Shown here piece by piece: positions 11,662 through 26,160 of a DNA stretch of 64,000 nt (the first letter of the stretch is position 1; each line of letters begins with the position of its first letter). The position numbers were made by a program, and so were the translations under genes. A model generated the notes under the pieces. The model was not told the DNA's origin. It searched no databases and was given only the letters and a program-made list of their open reading frames with translations. Location: positions 1,913,111-1,977,110 of the forward strand of contig NC_135571.1 of assembly GCF_964340395.1 (NCBI RefSeq), in the 5' to 3' direction. This DNA comes from Glandiceps talaboti. Taxonomy: Eukaryota; Hemichordata; Enteropneusta; Spengelidae.

Positions 11662-11830
11662 GGACGGACAGACAGACAGTTCACAGAGCTGAGAGAGAGA
11701 GACAGACAGAGACAGACAGAGACAGACAGACAGACAGACAGAGACAGACAGACAGAGACAGACAGAGACAGACAGAGACAGAAACAGAGACAGAGACAGA
11801 GACAGAGACAGAGACAGACACAGAGAGGGA
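11662..11830. repeat. (GACA)n / (GAGACA)n microsatellite
   Basis: Mixed GACA, GAGACA and GAGA units directly after the TA tracts. Together they form a ~430-bp simple-sequence block. Confidence 0.95.
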
Positions 11831-13318
11831 GAGCCTCTTTTCCATCCTTTAATTTTGCACTAAATGAAAATAATTTCTTTCTAGGACAATACAATGTTTT
11901 TGTTATATTTTATCAATACATGTAGACGTAAATTCCTGGTAAAATTAAGAGGGCTGCCCTCAAAATTTCCAACATTAATTTAATATTCAATAATTAAAAC
12001 TGGATTGCTGATAAGCATTGATTGAATTTAATGTTTTTTAACACCCGACTTCTAAACTTCGATTACCATGAACTTCAAGGTACTACTAACATAAAAATCG
12101 TACGGTCAGCACGATGTCATCAACGGGCTTGCCAGGTACAACTGTGACACGTATAAATCTCTCATTGTTTGCTAAAAAGTGAAATCGCTGTTTATGACCT
12201 AGAAACTATGCAGTTATTGATTCCACATACTTCGGTATGCATCGTTAGTTCTCCTTGGCCTAGCTTACGTACGGTTGAAGGCACAAGTATCGGTGGCAGG
12301 TGACGTGTTTATTATGTACAATTTGTCCTACATATTTGTCTCTTTTGCAAATGTACGCAAGTTGGAATTTGGCACAAAGTTTCTACCTGGTACGCAGTCG
12401 CAGTAAATGTAATATTTCGCTTAGAAAACACGTAGGCGTCAAATGCTGTTTCATATTTCTAACCTCGTCCCAGGCTACAAAATTCTCATTACTCTTGACT
12501 CAGATACTCGTGCGACTACAGCGACACAAGCAACATATTAAAACCTGTTGTATTACCTTGTCCCAGGGTAGTAAACCCCATTTCCCGCAATTCGGGTCAA
12601 AGCCGTCACTAGGGGCACAACAGTGGTGAAAGCAAGTTGAGCAACAACAATGGCGCTAACCCAGTTACAAAGCATATTAATCATTGCATACTAAATGAAG
12701 CTGTGTTGTCCTTTCATTGTACCATGTTTACGGGATAAACTCATTCTATACGAGGTAGCGCCATTCATCACAAATGCATGTGTAGTACACATTAATAATC
12801 ACTGGTGCCTGAATTCTTTGTATTAAGCCGAATAGTGAGGCCATCGTTTTAATTTGTGATGCTTACAAGACGAATCGGAGACTAAACATACCTAGCTGCC
12901 GGGATCACATCTGTTCACTTGCATGACCTCAAAAAAAATTAAACCACATGGCCACTAAATTTGTAATAACACTAACAGTTACACATTCGAATTCCGTGAC
13001 CGATGTATTTTAATTCGCAAGAATTATTTTTGATTTCAAAAAATGAATCATTTAAGGTGTGTCTGACCATTTGGTGTAGGGTCTATGGTCTGACCCAACA
13101 CGTACTATGAACCTGGGCATTTTGCCTATTCTTGTACTGAACACAATGTACCAGTCTGGTAATTAGTAAAAAAAATAGTCTTTGAGAACTAGCGGAAGAC
13201 TAAAACATTGCCAGATATTTTTCGTGGTTAAAATATTTAGGTTTACAAGTTTATCAGTCCAGTTTGTATGTAGTAGTCTGTGTCTTTATTTATTTATTTC
13301 ACCACACCACATGATATC
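11831..13318. other. Intergenic DNA, no gene seen
   Basis: At 13141-13195, gtaccagtctggtaattagt and tagtctttgagaact recur at 50488-50550, marking a small dispersed repeat. No supported exon. Confidence 0.5.
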
Positions 13319-13433
13319 ACAACACAACACAACACAACACAACACAACACAACACAACACAACACAACACAACACATCACATCACAACACACAACATGAT
13401 CACATCACATCACATCACATCACATCACATACG
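13319..13433. repeat. Pentanucleotide arrays (ACACA)n and (ATCAC)n
   Basis: (CAACA)n at about 13319-13375, changing to (CATCA)n at about 13400-13433. Confidence 0.95.
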
Positions 13434-16144
13434 GCAAGGTGAGTGTGATTCATTACCAAATGTACACTGTATGTATGCAAATTTAATTAAACCACAACTA
13501 ACGAAATCTTACTACTAAACTTCAATATTATATCACATGTGACTGCCATGAACCAAGAGGAACAAAGTGCTGTTTTCGATGTGTCTACGTCTACTATAAG
13601 AAGAACCATTTGTGTGCAAAATTTGAATTTCAGGTATGGACTTAAATTATACTCATAGCCACATATATCAACAACTCTCTGTCTTATGTATAAAGAATTC
13701 ATAGTTCATACCACAGACTAGTGGTTACTCGACCAGGAATTGCAGTTTTATGTTTTCGGGGGCAAATATTTGGAAATCTTTTCGGTTGAACAGACTCAGA
13801 CCGTCTCATTCTCTTGTGGTCGTTACCAACATTGCATTCACATACTGTCAGACAATCTTGCTGTTATTGTACATCCTCGCACTGTATAGTTTTATGTACA
13901 TCTGTCTTTTGTCATGTTTTATTCAGAGGACATAAGCCTCGGCCAAATGGGATACCATCTACAATAAATGTTATTGAATTCAGTGAACTGTATTGCTCAG
14001 TTGCTCGACTGTGGTGGACAACTATGCAGTTCCTAATGGGAACAAGAGACAAGATGATGATTGCTAAACTTTTAAAGGCAGTGACCCCTTTAATACTATT
14101 TTTTTCCCGCCAAATGTGTTTCGAAGAAAATTGTGTTTTCTTTGTAAAATCATACATCTCGATCTTATTCTAACTAAAACAATCCTGCTTTTTGAAATGA
14201 TGCCAAAATATTGGTTTAAAACTAACACAATTTTGAAGAAATATCTCACAAAACTATGATTTGTTACTTGTTTACTCGTATATGGTGGCCAAGAAGATAA
14301 ATTATCGTCTGCACGCACTTATAGAATTTGACAAAGAAGTGGCAGTACTAGAATCGTCCTCTTCTAACCTATCGATAGTCAATCGTACACGTCACTCTAT
14401 TGTTGCCAATTTGTACTTTGACATGAGCTGAATAGTCGAAGGAATGCAGACTATTTCATAGCAAACATCCACCATTTCACTATCGCCTTTTGTTAGTACC
14501 TGTTACTTCACTTTTGAATAATTCCAATGCACTTATATACAAGTTACAACTCGTTAGCATGCTGTTCCTTTTTCAATATCTGTAACTAATTCACATATTT
14601 CGAGGGGGTTATATTAGCCTGCAATTCAATACAGATTAACGACTAAACCACCGAAAAGAATCAGTTGTCGTTCACTTGAATTCAAAATGACATATCTTTG
14701 AACACAGCAACGACTTTGGGCCATTAAAGGACTCGGACACTTAGCAAGTCAAAATGTTAGCTCAAAAAACATACGGATATATGCAAATCTTGCAAATGAG
14801 TCATTTTCGATTTCTATTTATATATTTTGGTTGTTGATGGACAAATAAAGAGATTACACAGATGACACAGAGTAACTAAAACAAGTGTTTATTTTTATAG
14901 GTTTAATCCTGGCAAAATGCCAAAAACTATATTGTGAATGAAAACAAATTCAAATTTTACAACTTAGCCTGTCACGTGACTGATTTGCTGCCCCTGCCTT
15001 GACCTGTTTCTACAAATGCACTAAATATGAGCGCTAGCTGAGTTTTAACTTGAAACGTTTTACTCTGTGGAGAATACTTATATATATAGTCTCGATTAAA
15101 GTATATTACATGTATTCTATGACATCACAATTGTCATGTGGTGTTGTTAGAAAAGTTGATTGCATAGTGGAGATTTCCTCGACAATTTTTAATTCTTATA
15201 ATAACTGACATCTAGGGATCGTTGATAGTTGTGTTTTACTACGTACATGCCAAGTTTGAGTTCAGCCAATGAAAAGGACTGTTACTAGTGTTGTAAAAAT
15301 TTATACACGCCAAATGGTTTGCACGTCAGAAAAATTGCCTCAACTCAATTGATGATATAATAATGCTAATCATATTTTTCAATAAAAACACGATAAACGT
15401 CGCGAATATCTCACTTTGTATGATCGTCGACATAGTGACTCGAAAACGAGGCTGGAAGCTTGTGTTTAACTCTTATAGCCCCAAACGTATACACCCAGCT
15501 CGTATCCCTTTAATAATGGAAATATATTATATTAGGCGTTCCCAATTATGTTGTAAAATATAACTGCTTAAGTCAAAACAGAAATCATTTTAAATGGTTA
15601 GATATAAGCTATACCTCCAGGAAAATAAAATATGGTGTAATTGATATTGACTCTAATTCTCCCTCAGAGCGCCATCACAATGATCCATCATTCGCCAGCT
15701 ACTAGCCTACCTAGAATATATAGTTGATTGCTATAATTATCGCTGTAAGCCATCCGCCTCCGTAAAACGGATGTGTTATTTGTTACTGCAATCATTGAGT
15801 AACCTGGAGTCTGTTCCAACATATTAACCTGAATGTTGAATCGATATAGCGATACTCAGGGTTTCTTTTACCACACTACTCGTCTATACAAATATATATA
15901 ATGTAGTTAGTTTAACGTTTATTTTCATAATTCGTAAGCTACATAGACGTGTACAGTGTGACTGGGTTAAATGTAATGTGATGTAACTCTGTCAAATGTG
16001 GTGATGTGTAATAATAGTGATAGCATGTAGATTTTGTGTAATAATGAAATATGTCTAGTGTAATGCAAACTGAGTGTGATGTTGTAGTGTTCTGAATATA
16101 TAGCTAGTGTTATGTAAGGTGATGTATTCCCTGACTGCAGTGCT
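13434..16144. other. Intergenic DNA, no gene seen
   Basis: AT-rich sequence. From about 15960 the sequence becomes enriched in gtagtg/gtaatg words leading into the pentamer block. No credible exon. Confidence 0.5.
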
Positions 16145-16850
16145 ACACAGTAGAGTAGAGTAGAGTAGAGTAGAGTAGAGTAGAGTAGAGTAGAGTAGAG
16201 TAGAGTAGAGTAGAGTAGAGTAGAGTAGAGTAGAGTAGAGTAGAGTAGAGTACAGTACAGTGCAGTGCAGTACAGTACAGTACAGTACAGTACAGTAGAG
16301 TAGAGTGCAGTGTAGTCTGATTGAAGTGTTGTTGTTTGTGGCGTAGTGTGGTGTAGTCTAGACAGACTTGTCTGTGGTCTAACTGCCCTTGATGTGTAGT
16401 GTAATTACAGGTGAATGCAGAACAGTGACATAAAATGTAGTTTGTGTAATGTAGTCAAGTGTGGTGCTGTTTTGTTGTAAATAATGTGGTGTGACCTGGA
16501 TAAAGTGATATAATGGATATACTGAAGTGTTCTAGTGTAAAGTGCACTGTTGTCTGAATATAATGCTGTAATGCCCAGTGTTGCAGTGCAGTGTAGGGTA
16601 GTTTTAATAGTGTCGTGTAGTGTAGTGTAGTGCAGTGTAGTGTAGTGTAGTGTAGTGTAGTGTAGTGTAGGGTAGTGTGCAAAAAGCATCGTGTAAAGTG
16701 CACTGTTGTCTAAATATAATGCTGTAATGCCCAGTGTTGCAGTGTAGTGCAGTGCAGTGTAGGGTAGTTTTAATAGTGTCGTGTAGTGTAGTGCAGTGCA
16801 GTGTGGTGTAGTGTAGTGTAGTGTAGTGTAGTGTAGTGTGGTCTAAAGTA
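16145..16850. repeat. Evolving pentamer satellite block (TAGAG, TACAG, TGCAG, TAGTG)
   Basis: (TAGAG)n at about 16148-16252 passes through (TACAG)/(TGCAG) to about 16315. (TAGTG)n tracts lie near 16610-16675 and 16780-16845. The last two tracts belong to a tandem duplication of period 156 bp: gtaaagtgcactgttgtct starts at 16537 and at 16693. Confidence 0.9.
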
Positions 16851-17456
16851 CAGTGTAATCCAATTTACAACTGAAACAAGGTCACCTTGGCCTTGGTGGT
16901 TCACTTAATATGAGACATAACAATTGTTAAGCACAATCACATAACTTCCACTGCAAAATAATCAACTTATGTGCCACGTACAATTTGGATGTAGAAGCAG
17001 ACAACAAGTTAAGTATATTGCTTAAGTAGGAAAGCAAACAATTGAAGCTATCGAAATCATCAAGTCGTGTCACCTGTAATACCAAAAGCATGTTTCTACT
17101 TCAGTGCAGATGAACAGCGATGCTTTATCACTTTTCTAAGTGATAAGGTACAGGATCCTACTGCGTGTTTGTTGTCTCTAGTTACTGTTAGTCTAGGATT
17201 GACATGTGTTTAATCTTTATGAAAAAAGACACAGTGTCTATGAGTGAAATACCAAGGTAACCCAGTTTTAACTGTAGGTGTAGTAAAGTCAAGTGTTTTA
17301 CAGTCCCAATGAAGTGGTTAATGTACAATGGAGTACTGCTTGACTCAAGTGGAGTGTGGTTTAAAACAGTCACATGTACACTGCAGTGCGCTTTGATTTA
17401 ACCTGTGAGTCATTATAAAGTACAGTCAGTATATCACCAAATATATATAAAAATAT

Positions 17457-17821
17457 AATGAAGTGGTCTTATAGATGAGGATTTCATATTTATTTTTGAT
17501 TTTTAATTTATAAAATTATTTTATCCTTGCTTTCTTCTTGAAAAATTAATATGAAACAACATATACTAAGTCCTTGTTTGCAACTCAAAAAATGGCAAAC
17601 ATCAATAGTAAATTTGTAAAATGTTATTGTACGTACAATAGCAAACTTTTAAATATTACAAATATTTTAAGTTTTTGCACTAGAATATATTGAGTTACAA
17701 ACACAGACTTAGTCAATGCTATTAATTTTTTTCACATTGATTTTTCAAGTATGAGGCCATATTGTTTTATAAATTGAAAAAATAAAAATACCAAATCTTC
17801 ATCCGAATGACAACTTTAAAC
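17457..17821. mobile_element. Hairpin MITE family 1, copy c
   Basis: Left end aagtggtcttatagatgagg, central palindrome gttattgtacgtacaatagc, right end catccgaatgacaacttt. Near full length; the arms pair imperfectly. Confidence 0.8.
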
Positions 17822-18089
17822 CGACTAAGGATCTAACATGTGCGAAATCCCATTTTCATCTTACCTTACATATGATCGTAAAATATAGACAATCTTTTTA
17901 TATACTTGAATGATAAACAACTTATTTTGATTTTATATGATTTTAACCTAAATCTCCGTGCTGGTGGATTTCGACTACGTCGCATGTCCTCTCCACAAAC
18001 ATAGGGGACATAGTTTTTTGTGCAACTATCTCTTTGGATGTGTGTTGTCTGTGATAGCGGTTTTATTTATATATTGGGATTTCTGAGAT

Positions 18090-18160
18090 GCCAAAAGGAA
18101 AAGTTTTCATTATTATATGTTCTTATTTAATGGACAATAAAGATTTTGAATTGAATAGTT
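18090..18160 (+). other. Possible LINE 3' end
   Basis: The stretch ending aatggacaataaagattttg and aattgaat resembles the poly(A)-signal-like 3' termini of some non-LTR retrotransposons. No reverse transcriptase frame precedes it, so this is weak. Confidence 0.25.
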
Positions 18161-18631
18161 AACATCCACCAGTGCCGGGGAAGGTCAGAATACAAAGACC
18201 CATATACAAAGATAATTACTGGTAATATAACAAATAATAAATGAGCAAACTGATTGCATTAACGACTGTGCATGTAGGCGTGACCCATATATCGACACCA
18301 TGGCAACCATTTCATTAAACACGTGTGTAATTAAAATTGTACCATACTTTTATAATGGCGATTAGGACACTTATCTAATGTTCCTTGTTAGTTGACAGAT
18401 GTTTCACCATCTGCTTCGTTCAGTGTAAAACCATACCTACTGTTGCCAAGCAACCAGACTGCATCTCATTGGATAACTTTACCAATGTATTTTAATTGCT
18501 ACGATTAAATATGACTAATTACTAGTTGTTGTTATGACAACTTTGAACAAGGTGAAATATTTCACTAAGTTTTATATAAATAAATTAAATTATTGTATCT
18601 GCTTATTGTTCCGAAAGAAATGGGTCGTGAT

Positions 18632-18632
18632 G

Positions 18633-18685
<53 letters not shown>

Positions 18686-18780
18686 GGTGGTGACGATGGT
18701 GATTGTGGTGAAGTTGATGGTTGTGGTGATGATGATGATGAGGAGGAGGAGGAGGAGAACAATGATGGTGGTGGTGATGA
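18632..18780. repeat. Trinucleotide block (GAT)n-(GGT)n-(GAG)n
   Basis: About 150 bp of GAT, GGT and GAG triplets. The Asp/Gly and Ser/Pro frames across it are low-complexity artefacts. Confidence 0.95.
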
Positions 18781-19107
18781 TGTCATAACCATTTCTACTA
18801 TGCCACCACTTATATCACACCACTCATAACCACCACTACTATTATTACAAATATGCAACTCTTGCTAACGAGAGTACGCCACTGATAACCACTTATAAGG
18901 TATTGCGTTCTCAGTTTAGAATTCACAGTGTCACGTGACATGTGATTTGGTTACCCACGTGACAACATCACTCCCGACAACCCTGTAAACACGTCTATCA
19001 ATCCATATGTATGCTGCAATGAATACAAATTAGCAGCTTTCCTTCCCAACCCAGACAGACAAATACCATCATTATGTAAGCCTTGGAGGCAATTGGATGG
19101 TTGGGAT

Positions 19108-19495
19108 AACCTACAGTAAATTTCAAAATACCTTGCAACGTTTCTGTTTGTTACAACCACGCAGAAACCAACAAGAAACTGGACATGCTACACTTTAAGA
19201 TAGCAAGATTGAATGAATACTGTTTCTTGCTACATTTTGTCTAAGTGAAATGAACATGCCACCATACAGACATCAAATGAACACTGCAATGGACATTTTA
19301 CGCGCCATTCACTGGGTGTTTGATACTAAGAAAAACATTGGCACCCGAATGTCTGCATGGAGTTGCAATACATTTAGACTGAATGTAGCAAAAAAATGCG
19401 ATATTGCTATTGAAGTGTTGCATATGCAGTTTCTTGTTGGTCGGGTTGTACAGTATATTAAACAGAAGAGCTGCACGGTAGTTTGAAATTGACAG
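19108..19495. mobile_element. Hairpin MITE family 2, copy a
   Basis: Left arm: aaatttcaaaatacc, ttacaaccacgcagaaac, aacaagaaactg. Right arm carries the complements: cagtttcttgttgg, gttgtacagtatattaaaca, ggtagtttgaaatt. The centre contains acattggcacc. Matches 55035-55405 and 58008-58380. Confidence 0.75.
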
Positions 19496-20148
19496 TGAAA
19501 TCGTTAGTGCAGTGTACACAGATACATTATTCTCTCTGGTCCTAAAACATATGTCAGCCTTCAACTTTACAACTAAATTACTGTGCACATAAATTGAGTA
19601 TAGCAGATCAAATCAATACAATACTTCCTAGTACTAGTAGTGAGCCACGTTATTTAAATATGTATTGAGTCGATCAAACGTGCCCTTCACAAAATCGATG
19701 TACAGTAATGGTCCTCATCCGAACAAAAATGTGCGGCATTTTGGAGTCCCACATCTTGTACAAAAAGTGCAGACATTGACTGAGGAACAAACAGAAATCT
19801 GATGAATGCCAACTGTTTGACCTGCTTCTAAACCCAGGAAGACATAAACAAACTGTAAAGCGCGACACGTATTCATTTTCCACTGTTGACACAAGAAGGC
19901 ACTTTTTGTACCTTTGTTTTCCATGTTTACTTTGTATCCTATTACGCCTAACTGTTTTTACATTGTGTGCTTTCAAATTTGCTAAACGTCAACAGGTGGT
20001 GAAGTCCTAGAAATGCGGTCAGCTAAACCAAACCAGCGTATATATGTTTAGCAGTTGTTATCACGGACCCTGGAAAAAACGTATAATGGGTTGTTGGTGT
20101 TATAGTGTACAGTGGTGTTTAATAAGCGTCGTATAGAGCCTAGACCCA

Positions 20149-20352
20149 CACATACATACATACATACATACATACATACATACATACATACATACATACA
20201 TACATACATGCACACACACACACATACACACACATATACATACATACATACATACATACATACATACATACATACATACATACATACACACACATACATA
20301 CATACATACATACATACATACATACATACATACATACATACATACATACACA
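20149..20352. repeat. (CATA)n microsatellite
   Basis: About 200 bp of acat repeats with short acac interruptions. Overlapping Tyr/Thr/His/Cys/Val frames are artefacts. Confidence 0.97.
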
Positions 20353-20403
20353 TGTTCTATACAGTTTTTCAAACAACAAAAGACCCATCGACATGACAGT
20401 TAG

Positions 20404-20416
20404 TGACCTTTGACCC
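20404..20416 (-). promoter_or_regulatory. DR1-like nuclear receptor motif
   Basis: TGACCTTTGACCC, the reverse-strand form of a direct repeat of AGGTCA-like half sites spaced by one base. Motif match only; far from any gene found here. Confidence 0.25.
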
Positions 20417-21796
20417 TGTGACCCAAATTATTGCCAACGCCCAACTACCTGTTGCATATGCATTCCTCCTCACTGCTTTTTTAAACGTTTCACACGTATT
20501 TGTACAGTTTATCCACAACAATAGAACATAACGAAATCATGAGCCAACTATTGTGTGTTCCCCTTTCTATAAACTACAGTTGTGTGCGCTCATATAGAGA
20601 TAATGGAAGCGAGCTGCATCGTGTCTGGTTCATCGCACCACTCTCTGGTTGTGAATTATAATGGCTTGAGGTTAAGCGTCGGCCTTCTACTGTGTTAGGG
20701 TACATCCATTGACTAGGTTACATGGTGTGATACTTATTGTATTGTGTACTATGCAGCTGTGCTGTTTCCCAAATGTATTATCATACAATGGCATATCACG
20801 TGACAGATTACCGCGATTCCCAATAATGAATATCGAATGCTTTTTAATTTCTACATTAGGGAAATATAAACAATGTTGATAATGTTGAAATAGCAAAATG
20901 CAACCACTACAATGTCACACTTTATATAAAATACTCGCCAAAATAAATTACTCTAACTAAGATATTATAAGAAAGTAAAAGTTAACTTATACTTAATAAA
21001 TTTACATTTCGAATACAGATTATTTAAATCAGTAATATTCATATATGGACCCTTGACCCCATTGGTGTGATTTGGTGTGATACTGCTCATGGAACGGTGC
21101 CAATTTCCTGATCCAGAACCTGCTGGATATAACAGGGTGATCGTGGGTACACAGCTCTACAATTATTGTAACACATATACATATTCCCCAATCTATATGT
21201 ATCCACCTAATATCACATTTTCAAATGATAATAATAATGAATAAATAAATAAATAAATAAAAACATAAAAATGAATAAATAAAAACCAACATATTGTTAT
21301 CATAGTATGTAGATATGTATAATACAGAGACGACGTAGTTATGAAAGACTAACAAATATGTCCCAAGAAATTTGATATTTAAGGAGGGTATAGTCAGATT
21401 ATAAGTATTACTCTTAGCCATATAAACAAGGAGTTACAACTTCAAATTACTTTTATGGGTACATCGATAAATCAAGGTGCGCTGAAAACGAACCAAGTAT
21501 AATATATATAAGGTAACGACATACTACCGAGTCAGCAGTTTTTGCCAATGTTTCCAATTGAACTTAGACAAGTAGTAAAGTGTATACATTACAATCAGAG
21601 TTAGTACAACATTCACTTAATATTGACTTTTGTTAGGTGAACTTAGGTATTAGGTTAAGATAACTCTATGCGTAACATGTAAAGTACTCTTCCCGGGATA
21701 TTCATTTGTCTTTTGGGATGAAATCATCACTCTCCTATGCTGACCCCGGTTACCTTAAAGGTCAAAATGTCGTGACTGTGGTCTCGGTTACCTTGG

Positions 21797-21809
21797 AGGT
21801 CAAAGGTCA
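21797..21809 (+). promoter_or_regulatory. Perfect DR1 motif
   Basis: AGGTCAAAGGTCA, two perfect AGGTCA half sites with a one-base spacer (HNF4/RXR-type consensus). Function not shown. Confidence 0.3.
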
Positions 21810-24800
21810 CGGTTGTATTGCATATCAAGTCGCTTTTGCATATTTCATACAGGAGCGATTCCAGTGACATTACTAAATTAGATTTCAAGTTTCAAATGGA
21901 TTGCAAAAATTTATGGAATTAATATATTGGAATTGTTATCAAACTTCTAGTCAATGTGCATTAATTATCCATATACAGAATATAAAAATATTTTTGGTAG
22001 AATATTTTATTGATTATCAAGTAATGGCAACAAATTATATTTTGTTGAATATTTTGTGGTAAATTGATTTTAAGAATACATCTTTTTTTTTTTCTAATTT
22101 TTTACTTTATAATTTGAAATGCCGTACATACTTTTGATCTTTTTTGTAAATTGCATTTTTGACTGAACAATGTAGGCGATTTTGAATAGAATTTGTGTGC
22201 AATTTGTCATACTCTTATATACAATGTTTTGGCTTTGTGATGCCGACGTTATAAATTGTTTGGGTAGTTTTTAGTTTTTTACTTTTGTTTGTCAATGTAA
22301 ACAATGTATGCAGTTCATTTTTACATTTGAATATCGTGAAACTATTTGGACAAAAAACACATGCATGCATGACCACATAAACGATGTACAACATGTATAG
22401 AATTACTGAGTTCATGAGTTAGAGAAACCACACTGACATAAAATATTCTTTCAATTAATGGCATACATGTTTCGGGTTGAACCCATTATTAGGGTAATGT
22501 ACCTATGTTTTATGATGTTAATAATTAGTGGCTGTCGTAATATATATTCGAGACAACTCGAGGTAACAAAGTATATAAAACCATTCCTAAGTATACACCA
22601 TAGGTATAAGTATACACCATAGGTAAAAGAGATGCTGGTAGTAGGTTCCCAGCTAAGTTCTCTGTGATACTTATACAAATGTAGTAGAACATTTTAGATT
22701 CAATTCGTATTTTAAAAAGTGTAACTTACTGACTGGTGATGAACGTAGTGTCCGTGCAAAAAAGACCGTGTGTGCCCGACTAGTTGTACCATGAACTCTA
22801 AAAATATTAAGGCGGTTTCTCTTGTTTGCGCATATTGAATTTACATATGACCTGATTAATCCTGATAGACTAGGTATGGACCCTCCTTAAGTCTACCCGG
22901 ACATGGTATGGGGCGGGGGGGGGGGGCATTGCATGGGTTGGTGTAAAAAAAGGTGAGATTTGTGAAAGTGAAGAAAAAGCTACTGGATATTAATTATAAT
23001 GGGGTCAGATCAGAAAGTGTAAGGTACGTGTCAAAACCATGGATGGTTTCTGTATGACCAGGTGAAACGAATGAGGTCGATAGTGACAGAGGGGACAATG
23101 ACAATACATTGATGATGTATGGTGATCTATAAAAAGTGGACTTGTTTGTGAGTTCGCGTGTTCTTCATTTCCATATACAGTAAATTACTAATGTATCACA
23201 AGGTCAAAGCGTTCGATACGTCACACAATTAGTTATTTAATCATACGGAATTAAAACGCATCAGTTTGTAGGATAGTTAATGCTACATTGCTGTTATCCA
23301 GGGTATCAAACTCACAAATATCGACGACTGATTGTGTGAATTCAGCGGAGAGTTAAAAAAACGTACGCCTAATACTGCCCCGTTCTGCACCATTGGATCA
23401 AAAACAACAAAACCGGCTCAAATCGTTGTTCCTCTTTCTGCAACTTTACTTTCACCATTATGGGCGCGACGCCACTATGCCCCCCCCCCCCCCGAAATAT
23501 CACACAAAAGACTTAATAAAGCAACTGTGGGGGTTGTTGGGTAGGGGGTGGTGTTAATTTGCATAATGCTGACAATTTAATTAATCATTATCTGTCCTTT
23601 GTTAGTCAACTGTGTAATGAAATCAACAACTTCTTCTGCACATTCCAGTATTCGACATATATATATATTGGCGTGACATTCTTATGACTCACGTATAGTA
23701 GTTAAGTATAGGCCAAAATGTGACACATCACATAGTCACCCCCCTACAATTGGATAAGGGAGTGGTCTGACAAATTTCCACACCACACCACACAGCTGGT
23801 AGTGAGCGAATAACCGCTTGTGGCTATTCTAGGTGATTCTAATTTACATATTCATGTTGTGATGGTTTTGTTTACTACAATCAAATTATGTGGCAGTTGA
23901 AATATACAAATGTATATATATATATAATGTAATTGAAACTCTTAACGTTCACCACCTGACATGTGGAAGGTATAGTTTTGGCAGCGGCTTTGTAAAGTTG
24001 GATGCAGTGTTACACTACGTGCGTGTATTGTTATCGGCTGCTATATATCTCTGTATGGGTGGTACTTTTAACATGGCCGCACTGTTAAGTGAAAGTGTTC
24101 AACTCCACATCTGCGCAATAACAGCTAAGTAAGCACCCAGTGTTGTTATATGTTCCGATTACAGTGGCTTGCACAGTGGTGTGTTTGATTCGACCCTATA
24201 TTACCACTCTGGATACCTGAGAGCGTTACTATATATTCAGCGCACTACGCCCATGCATAGTTTTAAAAACGCGTCAACTATATACATCAAAGCGAACCAA
24301 GCTTACCTGTATAAAAACACTCTCGCAGTGAAGGTAAGGCAATATCGTCTGAAGTATCAAAATCGTGGACTTCACACTCTATCTACATCACATAGTAACG
24401 CTACTAGAGAGCTTACGTTTACGTTTCCGATGACACTTCGTGAAGTAATCCTCCGGGAAAGAGACGCTATCCTTGATTTTGACACCGCATAGGTCGACCG
24501 ACGCGAAAACAGAGCAAAGCGTGCCTCGCACTGCAGTTAAGGTTCAGTGGTCACATTGTCTGGCAAAATTAACATATTCATGACTTCACGTTTTCCCTTT
24601 CACAGAATGATAGTAGTTGTGCAAATGATGATAGTGCTAGCTCTGCTGTATAAAACCTCGCTGTTGTTATATAAGCCTTTGAGAAGACAAAAAAACAGCA
24701 GACAACGAACACTGTAACCCATATTAAGAATCCAGCAGTGAGACATGAGTTCCATTGCATGTTGAGAACGACATGGGTCCCCTTTTGTTCGAAACACATA

Positions 24801-25207
24801 CTGAGTAAGCATTACTTCGATTCACTCCCGGTACTTCCAAAATATACTGGCAAGGCACGTTCCTTATAATTCAAGCACACATTATTCAGTGAAACTTGCA
24901 CTGTACACATAATTAAAAAAACCCACCGAAAATGTCAACCTCGACCTTACCCCCCCCCCCCTCCCACCCTTCCTAGTATGTACATCATTACGCTACAAAT
25001 TATGTTTGAAAGCGATATAATTACTCCAAGGCCAAACCATAGATTGTTACTTATTCCAAAAAACGTCTACAAATGAAGATAAGCGAACATTCAAAATGTG
25101 ATTAGACATAATATGAAGATGTAAAGATACCCGTCGACAAAGTAGGACTTCTAAAATAACGAATTTAAAATCTATAACTTTTTTGGAATACCGTCAATTC
25201 AATTAGT

Positions 25208-25700
<493 letters not shown>

Positions 25701-25929
25701 TTACTAGTCTAAGAGAGATTTGTTGTAAAATAATGTTGTTAGACTTAGGACGATACCCACACATGTTTGACGTTTTAAGGAATGCATGGCACTGTGAATT
25801 TTACCAAAGTGATATTTACTCAATTTACGGATAATAATTTTTTTTATTGAAACCTTATAATGGATTGAAAAACGAATCTAAAGAAGCATCTCAACCTGAT
25901 CAATGTTAAATCGGATCAGATCAGAATAT

Positions 25930-26160
25930 GAATCTGAAAAAAAAAATTCCGGCCATGCCTGGCCCAGCCAGGACTTGGGCCTGGTCTGGGTTTTGTATAG
26001 TCTAGCTGCTAGACCTCGGCCTTTCTTCTCAGCACTCTATTTCTGGCCGTTCGGGCTATCTCCCTCACTAGCGACCTTCGCGGTCGTCTTCATAGTGAGC
26101 AGAATAACAAGAGGCGAGGGGTCCAGCAGCAAGACTAGGTTTTGTACCGACCTGGTTTAA
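25930..26160. other. GC-richer unclassified stretch
   Basis: A locally GC-rich ~230-bp segment (ggcccagccaggacttgggc and similar) in AT-rich surroundings, with an 85-codon open frame on the plus strand and no recognised domain. It could be a SINE or exon relic; undetermined. Confidence 0.25.

Larger units (their letters stand above)
20353..25207. other. Gene-poor intergenic DNA
   Basis: Contains (AATA)n at about 21236-21262, poly(G) near 22915, poly(C) near 23480 and 24950, and two DR1 nuclear-receptor half-site pairs (20404 and 21797). A 107-codon open frame at 24169-24492 shows no recognisable motif. No supported gene. Confidence 0.5.

Noticed and set aside
12300-12629. 109-codon plus-strand open frame
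   Set aside because: No motif or gene context.
19674-19976. Two overlapping minus-strand frames of 100 and 69 codons
   Set aside because: No recognisable motif and the frames overlap each other.
24169-24492. 107-codon plus-strand open frame
   Set aside because: No domain, no splice context or codon signature; plausible by chance in a 27-kb intergenic interval.
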